A stretch of DNA of 64,000 nucleotides from Mya arenaria (taxonomy: Eukaryota > Mollusca > Bivalvia > Myida > Myidae): assembly GCF_026914265.1 (NCBI RefSeq), contig NC_069123.1:49112949-49176948 (forward strand). The letters are read 5' to 3'. The position numbers were made by a program, and so were the translations under genes. Positions within the stretch are counted from its first letter, which is position 1. Every line of letters starts with the position of its first letter. The notes under the pieces were generated by a model that worked only from the letters and a program-made list of their open reading frames with translations, was not told where the DNA came from and did not search any database. Of this stretch, positions 21,850 through 36,000 are shown piece by piece.

Positions 21850-24800
21850 ATCTCATGGGGATGTAGCCCTGTGATGGGTGTATTATGATCTCCGGACCCC
21901 AACCCCCGGTATGGTCCAGTACCTGGTTTGAGCTGTTACGGCTTGCAATGATGGATCCATGGTCCGACTGTGATGTCCCATGCACTCGTACATGTTGTTA
22001 ACTTTCTTCAAGTCGAGGACTACTAACCGATTTACCTCATAAGTGCTGAAAATGTGATTGATTCCTTTACAAAGCAAGCAATCTGTTCTTTGTCGCAAAA
22101 TTGCCCAATAAGTGCCATAATTTGACTATTGGATGTTTTCTTCTATGACACAAAACCAAGACCGTGTGTGATACTGGAAATATATATTATTTACGTTTAA
22201 AGATTGTTATAAGTATATATACAACAATTGAAATGTGTCTATTTGGTTTAAATATGCAAATGAATGTTATCTGATAATCTGAATGTTAAATATAATATAA
22301 TGTATCCAACTCATCTATTGTGAACATTCCGATTGATTTGTAAGTCTTTGAAGATGTCAGGCTTTTCGTGCTAAATTAGCGGATATTTTATATAGAACTA
22401 TGTCAGTTTATTGTTAAGTTTTATGGTGTATTAAAGTATTCTTTGTAGATGTATTCTTAAGTTTGACAATTATCTGTTTTGGCAATCTCTTGAAGAATAA
22501 TATATTTTAATTTGGGACACAAAAGAATGTCATCATGTATGGCTTTAATAATATATTAGATATTAAAACCTTTACATGTTTTATTTTAAAGAATAATATT
22601 TACATTTTCTGAAGAAAAGAAGAAAAATATACTTCAGTTGCCATTATCATTGATTTTTGGCATGTTCGTGTCTCATGCCTCCAGCTTTTCAAATATTCAC
22701 CATTATTGCTGATTATATCTCTCCAGTGCAGGCGATATTGTAAGTTTTTACATATATACGAATACCATGTATATTTCCTTATAAATGAATTGTTAAAGGT
22801 CAAGAAATCTGTTAAAGTTTTGTTGAGATTATGTTCACAAAAAATAGAGTACTTAAACAATGGAAAACAACCTGTATTGTTGTTATGGTGTAGATAATAC
22901 TCCCAGCTGCCAGATGCCAGACAGAGTGTAATTGACATGCCCCCCATGCGTTATCACTGATACTGATATGCTCAGCCAGATGAGGTCTCAATTAAACCAT
23001 ACTAATGGTCTGGCATGTATACATACCAATGTATGTAAGGCTTTTATATACACTGTGGCTAAGGTCAAGACTTAAATGTTTCAGATCAAACTGACATACC
23101 ATATTTTGTAAAGCAAAACAACACTCAAGCGATTGTTAAACTACTTAATTCCTCGTTGCAAATATCGAACAAATTTTGCGTGAGAAAATCTTATACTGAC
23201 TTGAAACACGGACCTATAAATTAAAGATCTGTGCTTTAATGTAACAACCGTCGTTTAATAAGGACATATTTATGAACCAGTTAGGGTTTAGTGCCATTCC
23301 TTTGCTTACAAATGTAAGAAGATTTACAACTGTATCAGAGAGACGATTGGTTCCGTGGTATCATTAAATAATAAACGACCTGTTTCTGCCCAATATGTTG
23401 AGCACTCCATAAAACATAGATAGATAAGAACAGATTATTGAGCATTATGAAGTATTTTGGCTTATGAAAAGTATGGATGCAATTTGTGTGTTTCCTTTGT
23501 TTAGTTCAAATATCTAACCATCGTATCTCCACAAAGATGGGGATTTGGATCTATATATCCTATTACGTATTAGGGCAGCTTATACCACTGATTAAGTTCC
23601 ATAAACCTGAAACATGTCATTGATTTCAGTTGGTATCAAGCTGTCACACTGTACATAGACACAATCTTGTTCACTGTCATTCGCCATCCTTACTGAATAT
23701 TTTTCAGATGTCGTGGAAACAGTCTTGATAAAATGAATTAATAACTACAAATAAACCTTTCAACGATGTTGATGAACATAATCTAACAAGTGTCTATGCT
23801 TCTTCGAAGCAAAATTGTTAAGCCGAAAACGATATGACGAATCATTTTAATAAAAATACCTTGAAATTGTCTTCATTTTCTTTACGATAAACATTATTGA
23901 ATGAGATATTTTCGCGAGATAGCGCCGTAGCGAGAAGATATTTGAATACCTTACCATCAATCTTTATATTCATGTACATGGAGTGTGAGTCAACACAGTG
24001 AACATCTGTATGTTTATGTACATGAACCTTCTATGAAACGTGGGTAGAGATACGTTAAGATGTTTTCAAATGTCATTTAACTTGCATTAATTCATCCCCG
24101 GATGTAAGAAGATACTAGTACCTTTGTTAGGGATGGCCGACAGCGTCAGATGAGAGGAGTTTGACATGCACACGTGGCTCATGTATGCAGATGCTTCAGA
24201 AGCAAAGCATCAAACACTTAAGTATATGTTTCTAAATTATTCATGGCATTGATCCTAAAAAGCTTCGGATGGTCTACATGCAGAATCTACGTCAATATGA
24301 TGATATCGGACAAACCTCCGTTTGTGAAAACCTGGAAGGAAGAGCACTCTCTCTATTCTTGAAGGCAGTTCGGGCTCTGACCAGGACAAACTACAAGCGT
24401 GTTTTTTAAATCTTTATCTTTTTATAGAGATCAGGTGAGTAGCAAAATCTTCCACCCGACCAAGGGGAGGCTAGATACAAGGGTCGTCTTTCACAGCACA
24501 GATAATCGCCCGTCATTATCACAGACGTACGACCGTCTAGAACAATAAAATATCTCACATTATGTTCATACTTCACTCTCAATCAGATCACCTTTGACAC
24601 CGTGAAATAAATCGTTTGTTCAAATGCCAAGATATTTAAGTAGTTTAGTATGAATTTGATCTCACTAATCTTCCAGTTGAACGAAATAGCTCTACCCCCT
24701 GTGACGCTATGTGCTCTGCAGTGTCAACGAAGGTTACCGTGTCTACTCCCATTGCGGCTATTCTGCGGGAAGTCTACAAAGTGAACAGAAAATGGTATTT

Positions 24801-26283
24801 ATATATGTAGCCTACGGTGTCCGTCTGTTCGACTGTTGAACGAATACGGGAAACCACTCCAACAAACAGCAATAGTATAACAATATTCAGTGGCGGTTCC
24901 AGGCCGATTTGACGTGAGAAGGGACATACTTTAGGCCCATGCACTTAATCATGAATCGGCTCTAAAAATGCAGGGAGGGGCGGGGGAGGGGTAGATGTCC
25001 TTTTTCGAAGAAAAAATTCGCCAATTTTAGTACAAAATGATGCATTTTGGAACAATTCATGAATATAATCACTTCCATATTGACATGAAATGTTCACTTA
25101 GACAATTGAAGGGTAGGGTGTTTGTGCCTGGTGCAGCACCCCTCCCATCCCCGAACCCGCTTATGCAAATACAGGCATCACATTGTGAACAACAGGGAAA
25201 TGATATGACTGTAAAAACAACAATAAAACTGCCATTTCTCCACTAAATAGAATAATGAACTTTAGTGAACTAGCGAACAAAATGACGTGGCATGATAAAC
25301 ACATTGTGTTGATATCGTTCATGACTCTGTAGGCATTGAGTGTCAAATACCTCTATATTGTGACAGGGTGCAGGCCGGGTACACCAGCCACAGGTCGCTG
25401 ATCCCAAAACAGATATAGCTTTAGTATACACTGATGTTGATTATTCGCTGTAGACAGTTAAATGAGGACAGTTTCAATGTATACATGTTGTGGTCAGAAT
25501 GGTATGGGATCGTACATTCCATTAGTATGATTAGTATACGGTATGGATGACCATGTACTGATATTTCCCAAATGATCTCATACAGTATTAGATAATCTAA
25601 CACAACTTGTGGTTTGTTAAAGTAAAACTAATAATTATTCATTGTGAAAGTCATCAAATGTTGATAAACTTCGAGGGAGTGTTTATAATTTTAATCATAC
25701 TACGATCAGACTAGATCTATTATTTATTTTGATTACAAATCCAATAAAAGATAAATAATCGGTTACATCAATATTTTCGAGTTCATGCTTATTTGTAATT
25801 TTGAACAAGTTAAGTCTCCAATATAGAGTTCAAGTGTATACTCAAACAAATTATTTTGTGGCGGTAAAATGTTCATGCAGCATAAAGAAACGACAAAATC
25901 CTCCAAAGTACAGTGATAAGACTGGTGTCATGTTACATCTATTGTATATTTTGTGTCCTTTTATCAGATCTGTCCTTCGCCAATTGTTCTTGTGTTATGA
26001 TGCACTACGCCGCTTTAAGAAACTTATACCTAGCGCATGAAAATCATAAAATAATGTCAACACTTCGGTATACGCCCACAAAAGCATAAAAAAAGTCTAC
26101 AGCATGAATCAATAAGCCGCATGCAAAACGTTTTGAACGTAAATATAGGGTATTTCTTACATATAAGTTATATCACTAACTTATATATTACTTATATACG
26201 TCGGTGTATCACAGCGTATGACCAACGCATGTAAAGCGTTCTCGACTCAGACCCAATGTATACATGAGTAACATGAGAAACCT
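21850..26283. other. ARL4 3' flank and long gene-free stretch
   Basis: The first 0.6-0.7 kb is probably 3' untranslated sequence. From about 22.6 to 26.2 kb I see no coding region above chance, no RNA gene and no clear repeat. The DNA is AT-rich and single-copy in appearance. Distant regulatory function cannot be judged. Confidence 0.45.
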
Positions 26284-26676
26284 ATGCACAGCGCGCTCGG
26301 AGATGGTGTCCGTGCCAACCCCCCCCCCTCCCGTGCATATTCTGTTGACGCAATTGCTGCATTAGTAGCCTCCTCCAGCCAGCCTGTTGACACGTCCAAG
26401 AAGAAGAGGACTGCTTGCTCCCCGACAATGCAAGATGTGCGACTCATGTTTGAATTGGACGTAGAAAATCTGAAGACTACAGGAGGAGTGACAAGAGAGG
26501 CAATCTATGGAGGTAGAATCCTTCATAGTTGTAATACATGGACCCCGTCTTCGGAGGACACCTGCAGGCAACAAGTGCCCCATCAAGTGCCCCACACGTC
26601 TGTGGGAAGCACGACATCCACAGGAGTGGTGGAGCGAATCTTCACCTCTTCAATTTATTCATCCATGATGGTTTGA
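26284..26676 (+). other. Unrecognised 130-codon open frame
   Basis: It starts at a Met with no supporting splice or promoter context. The middle (KKKRTACSPTMQDVRLMFEL) has balanced composition unlike the surrounding AT-rich DNA. I recognise no domain. It could be a fragment of a mobile element or an exon of an unknown gene. Confidence 0.2.
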
Positions 26677-26859
26677 CATACTTCTCAGAGGAGTAGTGAC
26701 GGGATTCTTCAAAACGCCATCAATACGCTAGTTGTACATGTAGTAGAAACACGTTCATGATACTCACTCGTCATATATAATCATGTACGTCTAATACGTC
26801 AATATACATTGCAGACATGTCACATGATTATCATTACTGAGGTTAGATATGTTAGTTAC

Positions 26860-27042
26860 TAGTACTTACTTTAATTATATATATATAGTAACTAGTAACT
26901 ATAGGTAAGCATATCTTGAGTATGCCCAACGTACGCCTAACCTATGAAGCGGTGACGTCGGCATACGCCCAATATAGTTTTTGTGCATTCAAAGAAATTC
27001 ATTTCGGTCTCTGTCTGAAACGTATGGCAGCCCTCACAGACA

Positions 27043-27074
<32 letters not shown>

Positions 27075-27105
27075 CCCACGCACGCACGCACACATACACA
27101 CACAT
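26860..27105 (+). repeat. AT-rich palindromic patch and (ACGC)n microsatellite
   Basis: AGTTACTAGTACTT...GTAACTAGTAACT forms a small inverted repeat at 26850-26901. ACGC repeats run at 27037-27092 followed by a CA run. Confidence 0.7.
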
Positions 27106-27164
27106 GTGTTCGTTTAGAGACTTAAGACCGCTATTTTCCTGCACTCATATTCCCTCTTCAACAT

Positions 27165-28960
27165 TCTGCCAGCTCTTCTATTCCTTCTTCACCCTCCACC
27201 CTTCCTCCGGCCCTTATATTCCCTCCTCACCCTTCCTCCGGCCCTTATATTCCCTCCTCACCCTTCCATCGACCCTTATATTCCCTCCTCACCCTTCCAT
27301 CGGCCCTTATATTTCCTCCTCACCCTTCTTCTGGCCTTTATATTCCCACCTCACCCTCCTCCCGGCTATTATATTCCCTCCTCGCCCTTTTTACGACCCT
27401 TATATTCCCTCCTCGCCCTTCTTCCGGCCCTTATAGTCCCTCCCCACCCTTCTTCCGGCCCTTCTATTCCACCCCCATCTTTCTTCCGGCCCTTTTATTC
27501 CCACCTTACCCTTCTTCTGGCCCTTATATTCCCTCCTCATCTTTCCTCGGCCCTTCTTGTCCCTCCTCACCCTTCTTCCGGCCCTAATATTTCCACCTCA
27601 CCCTTCTTTCGCCCTTGTATTCCCACCTCACCCTTCTTCCGGCCCTTATATTCCCTCCTCATCCTTCCATCGGCCCTTCTATTCCATCCTCACCCTTCTT
27701 CTGACCCTTATATTCCCTCCTCTCCTTTCTTCTGACCCTTATATTCCCTCCTCACCCTTTTCCGGCCCTTCTATTCCATCCACATCCTTTTTCCGGCCCT
27801 TTTATTCCCTCCTTACCCTTCTTCTGGCCCTTATATTCCCTCCCCACCATTCTTCCAGTCCTTGCATTTCCTCCTCACCATTCTTCCAGCCCTTATATTC
27901 CCTCCCCACCCTTCTTCCGGCCCTTAATTCCTTTTCACCCTTCTACGAGCCCTTATATTCCCTCCACACCCTTCTTCCAGCCCTGATATTCCCTATTCAC
28001 CTTTATATCAGCCCTGATATTCCCTCTTCACCTTTCTATCAGCCCTGATATTCCCTCTTCACCTTTCTTCCAGCCCTTATATTCCCTCTTCACCTTTCTA
28101 TCAGCCCTGATATTCCCTTTTCATCCTTTTTCCAGCCCTCATATTCCCTTTAACCCTTCGTCCAGCCCTAATATTCCCTCTTCACCCTTCTATCAGCTCT
28201 TATATTCCCTCTTCATCGTTCTTCAAGCCCTTATATTCCCTCTTCGCCCTTCTTCCAGCCTTTATATTCCCTTTTCACTCTTTTTCCAGCCCTTATACTC
28301 CCTCTTCACCGTTCTTCCAGCCCTTATATTCCCTGTTCACCGTTCTTCCAGCCCTAATATTCCCTGTTCACCCTTCTTCCAGCCCTTATATTCCCTGTTC
28401 ACCGTTCTTTCAGCCCTTATATTCCCTCCCCACCCTTCTTCCAGCCCTTATTTTCCCTCTTCAGCCTTTTTCCTGCCCTTATATTCCCTCTTCACCGTTC
28501 TTTCAGCCCTTATATTCCCTGTTTAACCTTCTTTCAGCCCTTAAATTCCCTCGCCATCCTTCTCCCAGCCCTTATATTCCATCCCCACCCTTCTTCCAGC
28601 CCTTATATTCCATCCCCACCCTTCTTCCAGCCCTTATATTTCCTCTTCACATTTCTTCCGGCCCTTGTATTTCCTCTTCACATTTCTTCCAGCCCCTATA
28701 TTCCCTCTTCACATTTCTTCCGGCCCTTATATTCTCTCTTCACCTTTCTATCAGCCCTTATATTCCCTCTTCACCTTTCTATCAGCCCTTATATTCCCTC
28801 TTCAACTTTCTTCCGGCCCTTATATTCCCTCCTCGCCTTTCATCCAGCCCAGGCAGTCTATTTCCTCTTCACCCTTCTTCCGGCCCTGATAATCCTTTTA
28901 CTGCCCTTAAATTCCCTCTTCATCCTTCTTCCGGCGCTTTATTTTCTTCATCCTTCCAGC
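27165..28960 (+). repeat. 31-bp pyrimidine-rich minisatellite, about 58 copies
   Basis: The unit is of the form CGGCCCTTATATTCCCTCC then TCACCCTTCTTC; early copies repeat exactly every 31 bp. The plus strand is almost purely C/T apart from the TATA core and GG, giving strong strand asymmetry. The left half uses mostly CCGGCCC and the right half mostly CCAGCCC variants, with the last few copies mixed. As 31 is not a multiple of three, all three frames cycle through the same peptide, which produces the long open frames seen here. They are not genes. Confidence 0.92.
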
Positions 28961-29785
28961 GTTGTACATCACTGTTCATTCCTGCTCTTCCCTGTTTCTT
29001 CCTTTTTTCGTTTAATTTCATCTTGATGTACTGGTCTTGCATGGTTATCAATCATGACATCAAGTGTAGTTGTTAAAAATGGAATATTTTTCCTGTTGTA
29101 CACATTGTTAATTATCACATAAATTATAATGAAACTTCTAAAACACGAACGGGGCCACACAGTCTGAAAAGGGTACGGCACTGTAAATAACTTGATCAGG
29201 AATTATGAATTGGACAGAGAATGTTAAGTGTTTAATTGAATTAACAAGAGTGTTTCAGCTGCTAAATATCTGCTATTTTTTTTTAAATCATTTTATTACG
29301 GTTTTAATCAGAACAAAACAAATAATCAGTGATAGACTTAAACATTATATTCTATGTAGGCAGATAGGTGCCGATGTTGGTCTTCCGGCGGCATGAGGGC
29401 AGAATGGTGCTATCAAATATATCAATCATGAATCAATAATATTATTTTAGAAATATAATGAAAGTATTTTGCACCGAAAGCCATTGTAATTATATAATAT
29501 ACCATGATAGGTTTTCGCCCCCGGTCAATGCGTCGTCGATGATCTAACATGACAGAGTATGATGTGTTAATTTATATAATAATGTTGATAATTGACCTAA
29601 AACGGACATATACTCCGAATTGGACATCTACTTCGGCTCATTCTAAAACCAGGTCGATGGACGGGAATGGAATAGGTATTGAAGTGAGAAAATGTTAACA
29701 ATAAAATATTAAAATACGATACGAGTTTAAAACTATATAGATCTGATATAGAATACCATTTCGAATTTCATTGCAAGAAAAAGTG
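28961..29785. other. Intergenic, no gene seen
   Basis: AT-rich DNA between the minisatellite and the tRNA gene. Short open frames only. Confidence 0.45.
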
Positions 29786-29858
29786 CGATCTCGGCAGGAC
29801 TCGAACCTGCAATCTCCTGATTCGTAGTCAGGCGCCTTATCCATTGGGCCACGAGACC
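29786..29858 (-). tRNA. tRNA-Arg (anticodon ACG)
   Basis: The minus strand starts GGTCTCGTGGCCCAATGG and folds into a full cloverleaf: a 7-bp acceptor (GGTCTCG with CGAGATC, one G-T pair), an anticodon stem CCTGA/TCAGG with loop CTACGAA, hence ACG, and a T arm GCAGG-TTCGAGT-CCTGC. The discriminator base is G. A CACTTTTT Pol III terminator follows directly. There is no intron. A-box (TGGCCCAATGG) and B-box (GGTTCGAGTCC) are intact, so it should be active. It lies about 230 bp upstream of MRPS34 on the opposite strand. Confidence 0.95.
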
Positions 29859-30091
29859 AGTTGTACAATGCAAAGACTACGGTATATATAATCTGTTCAT
29901 CGATTACGATCAACACGGTGGAAGGGAAGTAACTCTTACAGCAATATAATGTGTTTGTCTAATCGAATATTGTTAAAAGGGAAGGAACCTCTCATCGAAA
30001 TTTATAAAAATCAAGCACTCCGAGTCCTTTTAATGTAATTTCGCGACACATATTAATTTTTTTTATACGAAGTTGAAAATAAATAATAAAA

Positions 30092-33000
30092 ATGTCAGTT
30101 ATATACGTGGGCAAAGAAAGCTATTTTCATGGCAAATCATTATTCCAGATTGCAAGAAAATACAGAAATGCTGGAATCGGAAGAATGGTTATGAGAAAAA
30201 AATGGGATCGGTATGAGGAACCATCGTACTACAGACTTACCCAAGTTGTGCCTGCAATGAACGTCAAGGTATACACGAAGCAGATCATTCTTACTATAAG
30301 TTCAAATGTTAAGGACTGTACTTATTATAATATGCACATCATTTCTTGTGGAGATCTGGCTGTCTGACCAATACTCATTTACACGCATTGAAATTCCCAA
30401 AATTGACCAAATGATATTGACCAAAAAAGCCAAGAGATATTTTCTCCTGCCATATGTACAGCACTGATTTGATTGCATTTATATTATTCTCTTTTGTATC
30501 TAATTCGGAGCAATTGCGGCACTATATTTGAAATATCTTTAGTTAGTCTTGCACCACTACACAATTTTCCATCAGCATACTAGGATTCTAGTCCAAATAA
30601 TTGTACGTTGACGGATTTTTTTAGATTTTTGATATGGCAAATCCTTCACATACAAATTGTTTAGTATCAAAAGTGGGTAGTTGTTCCGATCAGGATTCCG
30701 GGTTCAAGCATATAGCGTCTATAAAATATCATAAAAACAAGAAATATTACCAGATAATGTTATTTTATATTAGTTCCGTACACAATTTTTTTTTATCCAA
30801 CTTATAATTATGAATTTGACGGCTTTTCTTCATTTCATTCTGTCAAAACATAACGATATATACATGAAGGGCACCTGCAAGGCTTCAGGGCACAGTTTTA
30901 AATCGCTCGGAACATTTCAGCCATTGCCGAGTTGTTATGATTGTATAACAAGGTCTATCTCGATGCTTTGTCAGAGGTGGCCGAGTTATTACGATTGTAT
31001 CGAGTTGTTCCCCTTCGCATAATTGTTATCTGTGTCAGTCAACTTTCGTTTTATTGGAAAGGTAAACAACTTGTTTTAATGGATTAAATGCTTGTTTAGT
31101 GCAAAATAACATTTCACTTACATGGCAAAATATGGATATAAATCTTTATGATCAATCTCAATTATAAAATACTTCACTTAAAACAATTTCAATATTTTTA
31201 AAACACCCCCGTTTTTTGCACATTCCCGTTTAGACGTTAGGGATTGGAAGAATCCCGTATAACACGTCTATTATTTTAGACTAACTAGGATTCCAGACCA
31301 ATTGGTTGATATAAATGGGTTTTTTCAAGATTACCAATCTGCATGAAAAGTACTTTATTAACTGCACAGTCAAGGACTGCCATGTTTGTTCTAGGAGTAC
31401 CTAAATAAGGAACAGTATTAACTCATTATTTATTATTTTGTATCCTTTTAAAATTATTGCTACATGTTTTGTTTTAGTTAATTTAGATTTATTTTATTTC
31501 CAGCTTGTTTTGTTTTGTCAGTAAAATATGATGATTTAAGTAAAAATAAGACAGACTGTACCAGTATGCTGTGATTGTAGCAAGCCTGAAGTCATTCCGG
31601 GTGCCATGTATTAAATTTAAACATGAAAAACTTTGAATGATAGCAGCATTTGAAATACTTACCGGAGTATTGTGTTTTTTGGAACTTGTATCTAAGGCAA
31701 GCGTCTTTATTGATTAAATTCATATATGAACTGATCTCGATCGGAAAAACGCTTTTATATCGGGTGTCCCTTATTTAGGTACTGTTCCATTTTGGGTACT
31801 CACCCAGTACATGTGATCAGACAAGTGATCTTATTTTTGAAATCCTAGCGCAGTAAACAATGACGTGTTTTACCATTTATTCATAGTTCCTCTTCACTAA
31901 ATAAATTTCTACTTGGAAGGGCCCAGCCCAATTCCCCAATGGCAGATTGACAGCCCTGGGTTTGTTTTCTGGTGGTTACCACACCTCAGATGTCTTATCA
32001 GATTTTCAATAATGGTACCAGAAGTTAAAGGCAAGCATGTCTGAATTGGCCTAACAGGTTACTGGGAGGAGTGCAGTCTGTGTGTGTTAGCACCAGCGGC
32101 CCAATTGGAGGGATATATGCTGGTGTTCCAGCAGTTTAAGGCTAGAGCTCTACTATGGGGTTACATTCCCTCCCAGGTTTTTCTTTGGAAGGTATAACCA
32201 TATTTAAAGACAAATTACATGATGTTACAAGTAATGATGATTTCCTCATGGATTTGCTGCAGTTTTGGATTGACTGAGGCACTAGGAGTTATTTTAAAAC
32301 AAAAGTAATTAATAGTTTGATTTTACGGTATCAACAAAAGCATTTTATTGGGACCTCATAATGCATGCCCCATTTATGATAATGTTGCTTGTGCATTTAA
32401 AGCTGCACTCTCACAGATTGAACGTTTTGACAACTTTCTTAAATTTTTTCTTGGAACGAGGCAATTTTAGCGAAAATCCAAGAAAACCAGTTATAAATGA
32501 GAGCTGACAAAAATTAGATCACAGATTTTTATATTTAAGTTAAAAAATTGATGTTTTATGCATTTTTCTTAGGTACTTTACAGCAGATTGGAACCAAAAA
32601 AAGTTTTTATGCCCCCGAAGGTGGGCATATTAAAATCGCACCGTCTGTCCGTCCGTACGTCCTTCCGTCCGTCCGTGTGTCCGGCTCAATAACTCGTGTC
32701 CGGGCTGTAACTTTCCCTTGTATGGACAGATTTTAAAATAACTTGCCACATGTGTTCCACATACCAAGACGACGTGTTGCGTGCAAGACCCGTGTCCCTA
32801 CCTCTAAGGTCAAGGTCACACTTAGGTGTTTATTCACAACAGAGTGCAGCATATAAGGACATAGATTATAAGTTGTCGTGTCCGGGCTGTAACTTTCCCT
32901 TGTATGGACAGATTTTAAAATAACTTGCCACATGTGTTCCACATACCAAGACGACGTGTCGCATGACAGACCCGTGTCCCTATCTCAAAGGTCAAGGTCA

Positions 33001-36000
33001 CACTTGGGTGTTTATTCTCAATGGAATGCTGCATATATAAGGACATAACAGTGTGGGTTGTCAACTATGGGTGGTATTTTTTTTATGTTTAGAGGCAATT
33101 TAAAATAACTTGCCATATGTATTTGACATGTAAAGGCAAGATCAACTTTTCATGTACTGACCTTGTTCATAGGTCAATGTCACAATCGGGGCATTCGTCA
33201 CATACTGTGACAGCTCTTGTTTTCTGTAACAAATCTCAGGACAATTATTTAATAAAATGTTTTACTCTTTGATATCATAATTGTAAAAAAAAACATACCA
33301 AAATTTAAAAAAAAATCGAGTCCGAGACAGGCCTCGAACTGGTGTCGCCCAGTGTGCAGTTCAGTGTTGTATTCACTGTGCTACAAAGGCTTACCCTAAG
33401 CAGTTTGAATATTTAAGCTATATACCTAACATGGTCATATCATATGATAATATCAATTAGCCAATCATACATAAGGAATGAGTTCTACAAGGTAGACATA
33501 CCTAGTAATCTCTTTTAATGGAAAAAACTGCGAAAAATAAATTTATTGTAAACTTTGTGGTACTTCAGTTAGTAGGTTTCAATGCATTGTACACATCGAT
33601 ACCAAGTTTATGTTAGTTTTAAACAATTTTCTTTTGTTTTCATTGTTTCATCATACAGAGTACAGCCCCTTTAAACCGTTTGTAACAGTTTAAGTCATAA
33701 AACATTAATTTTCGAACGGAAATATGAAAATGTACGATCTGAATTTTTTGTCAGCAATCTTGTAACATTGGTATGCAGGTATTTACTCAAAAACTTGCTC
33801 TTTTCAAGACAAAAAATAAAAAAGTTGTAAAAATGCTATATCTGTGAGAGTGCAGCTTTAACAGCGAAAAGTGTGTATGAACTGTTTTCGTTAGGTACAG
33901 AATATTTGGTACAAGGTACAGAAGAGAAACAATCTCACTGTGATTTATCTTTAATAAAAATTGTCACATGTGTCATGACTTGGGGATTAAGCCCAGGTGG
34001 ACATCATAATTGCATTGTTAAGAGCTTGCCAAACTACAGACATAACAGAGGTTTGAAATGCTCATGTAGCTGACATAATTCCAGGTTAATCATTTCAGTG
34101 ACTGAGTGAAATTTCTTTTTTTTTTGTCATTTACACACACATGAAATGAAAATATCATCTATGGTGTTCATAAGATAAAATTGAAATGATATTTTATTTT
34201 GAAAACCAATTTTAAGTTCTCATGAGTAAAAAGAGCTCAGCTGGAGCTATAATGTTAGGGTGATTGTCAGTCATCCGTCCCTCCCTTCGTTGTCAACATG
34301 TTCCTTCAAACAACTTTCTCCTTAAGAATTGGGACAATTTCAACCAAACTTCATAGGAATGTTTCTTGGATGGTTCTCTTCCAGATTTCGTAAATAAAAG
34401 TGGTTCCATGCAGAATTTTGTTTTGCCATGGAAACCCAAATTAGAAACTTTTAAAATCTTCTTCTCAGAAACTGCTGGCTGCCCAGTTTTAAAATAATTT
34501 TAAAAAAAGTTTCTTAGGAGATCCTTTTATCATTATAATTTTTATTATTTTAATATTTAAAAAAAATAAAAAAATTATTGTTTTACAATCATCGAAGATA
34601 TATACAAGATACACAATAAAGATTTTTTATTTTTTTTATTTGGGTATTATGATAACAAGAAACATCAGCTCAATGAGCTATATTCCAACAGGAATGACAT
34701 AACAATTAACTGCTGACCTGGAAATATAAGCATATAGTTTGAATTCAGTTACATAATGGAAAAAGTATTTACAAAAGCCATTTCATTATTTCATGCAGGC
34801 TATGACAAAAGTAATTGGATTGGAGCACTGTATACAATGGTAACACCAACTCATTTTTTCTGGGCCATCTAGCTTTTCCTGACCAACTATTAACTTGAAA
34901 CTTCATGAACTTTTTTTTGCAACTTAACAATGGGCCCTTTTGTGACAAGTTATATAACTCCATCTAAAATATTGTAATAGTTAATGGCCCTTTGTAACTT
35001 TTCATAAACATATTTTTCATGTTTGTATATGCCTGTTTAAAAAGGCGACATACTGTAGTTTTACCTGTGATGCCTGGCATTTGAGTGGGCTGCGTCCAAT
35101 ATGTTTTCTGATCATTAATTTCAAAACCCTTTTTCAATTAAGACCAAAATTGGTCAGAATGTGTATGAGTATAATATCTTGAACAATTTTAATAACCAGC
35201 CATATCGTTGTAGTAACTCAAGAGTTGTCACCCTTTAGTTATAGGTATTGTACTATCACTTACTTAACAAGCAATTGTCCAGTCATCACCAGATTTGATC
35301 AGAATGTGTATGGGCATGATACCTTCAACAGGTTTGATAACTAGTCAAATCCCTGTAGTCACCCAAGAGTTATTGTGATTTCATTATAGAAATGTTTAGA
35401 GCACCATTAAAGTTCTACTCAGATCAGCAATATAGGGCCATCTTGAGCCTCTTGTTTTTACCACAAGAAAGCATATAATAATAATTTATGTAGTATTACC
35501 ACCTTTCTTCAGAGCTCGACCAATAGCAATACGGTAAAAGTGCCCCTTCATATATCGATGAAAACTTTGTGATATTGAGATAGCATTTGCTACGTGTAAC
35601 AGGGATTGTGGCCAAAAAGAATATTTAAGGCATTTTTATAAACCTAAAATTAGCTGAACATTTGATGATTTGCTTCAGTGACTCCTGGGGCTGACATGAA
35701 TTGTCAAGGGTTGTTGTGGGTTCTGGGTGAAGTTGTAGTATCAGTGACTCCTGGGGCTGACATGAATTGTCAAGAGTTGTTGTGGGTTCTGGGTGAAGTT
35801 GTAGTATCAGTGTCTGCTGGGGCTGACATGAATTGTCAAGGGTTGTAGTGGGTTCTGGGTGAAGTTGTAGTATCAGTGACTCCTGGGGCTGACATGAATT
35901 ATCAAGAGTTGTTGTGGGTTCTGGGTGAAGTTGTAGTATCAGTGTCTGCTGGGGCTGACATGAATTGTCAGGGGTTGTAGTGGGTTCTGGGTGAAGTTGT

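Larger units (their letters stand above)
32401..33857. mobile_element. TTAA-flanked inverted-repeat element (piggyBac-like MITE) with nested insertion
   Basis: The left end AGCTGCACTCTCACAGAT at 32401 and its reverse complement ending at 33857 are each flanked by TTAA (32397-32400 and 33858-33861). TTAA duplications are the hallmark of the piggyBac superfamily. The interior has no transposase. It contains a nested hairpin-ended element (about 32610-33221) and a tRNA-like segment on the minus strand (33318-33393). It lies in the MRPS34 intron. Confidence 0.75.

Noticed and set aside
27557-28048. A 163-codon proline-rich frame, and others in the same array
   Set aside because: A 31-bp tandem repeat cycles through all frames giving the same peptide; there is no gene structure.
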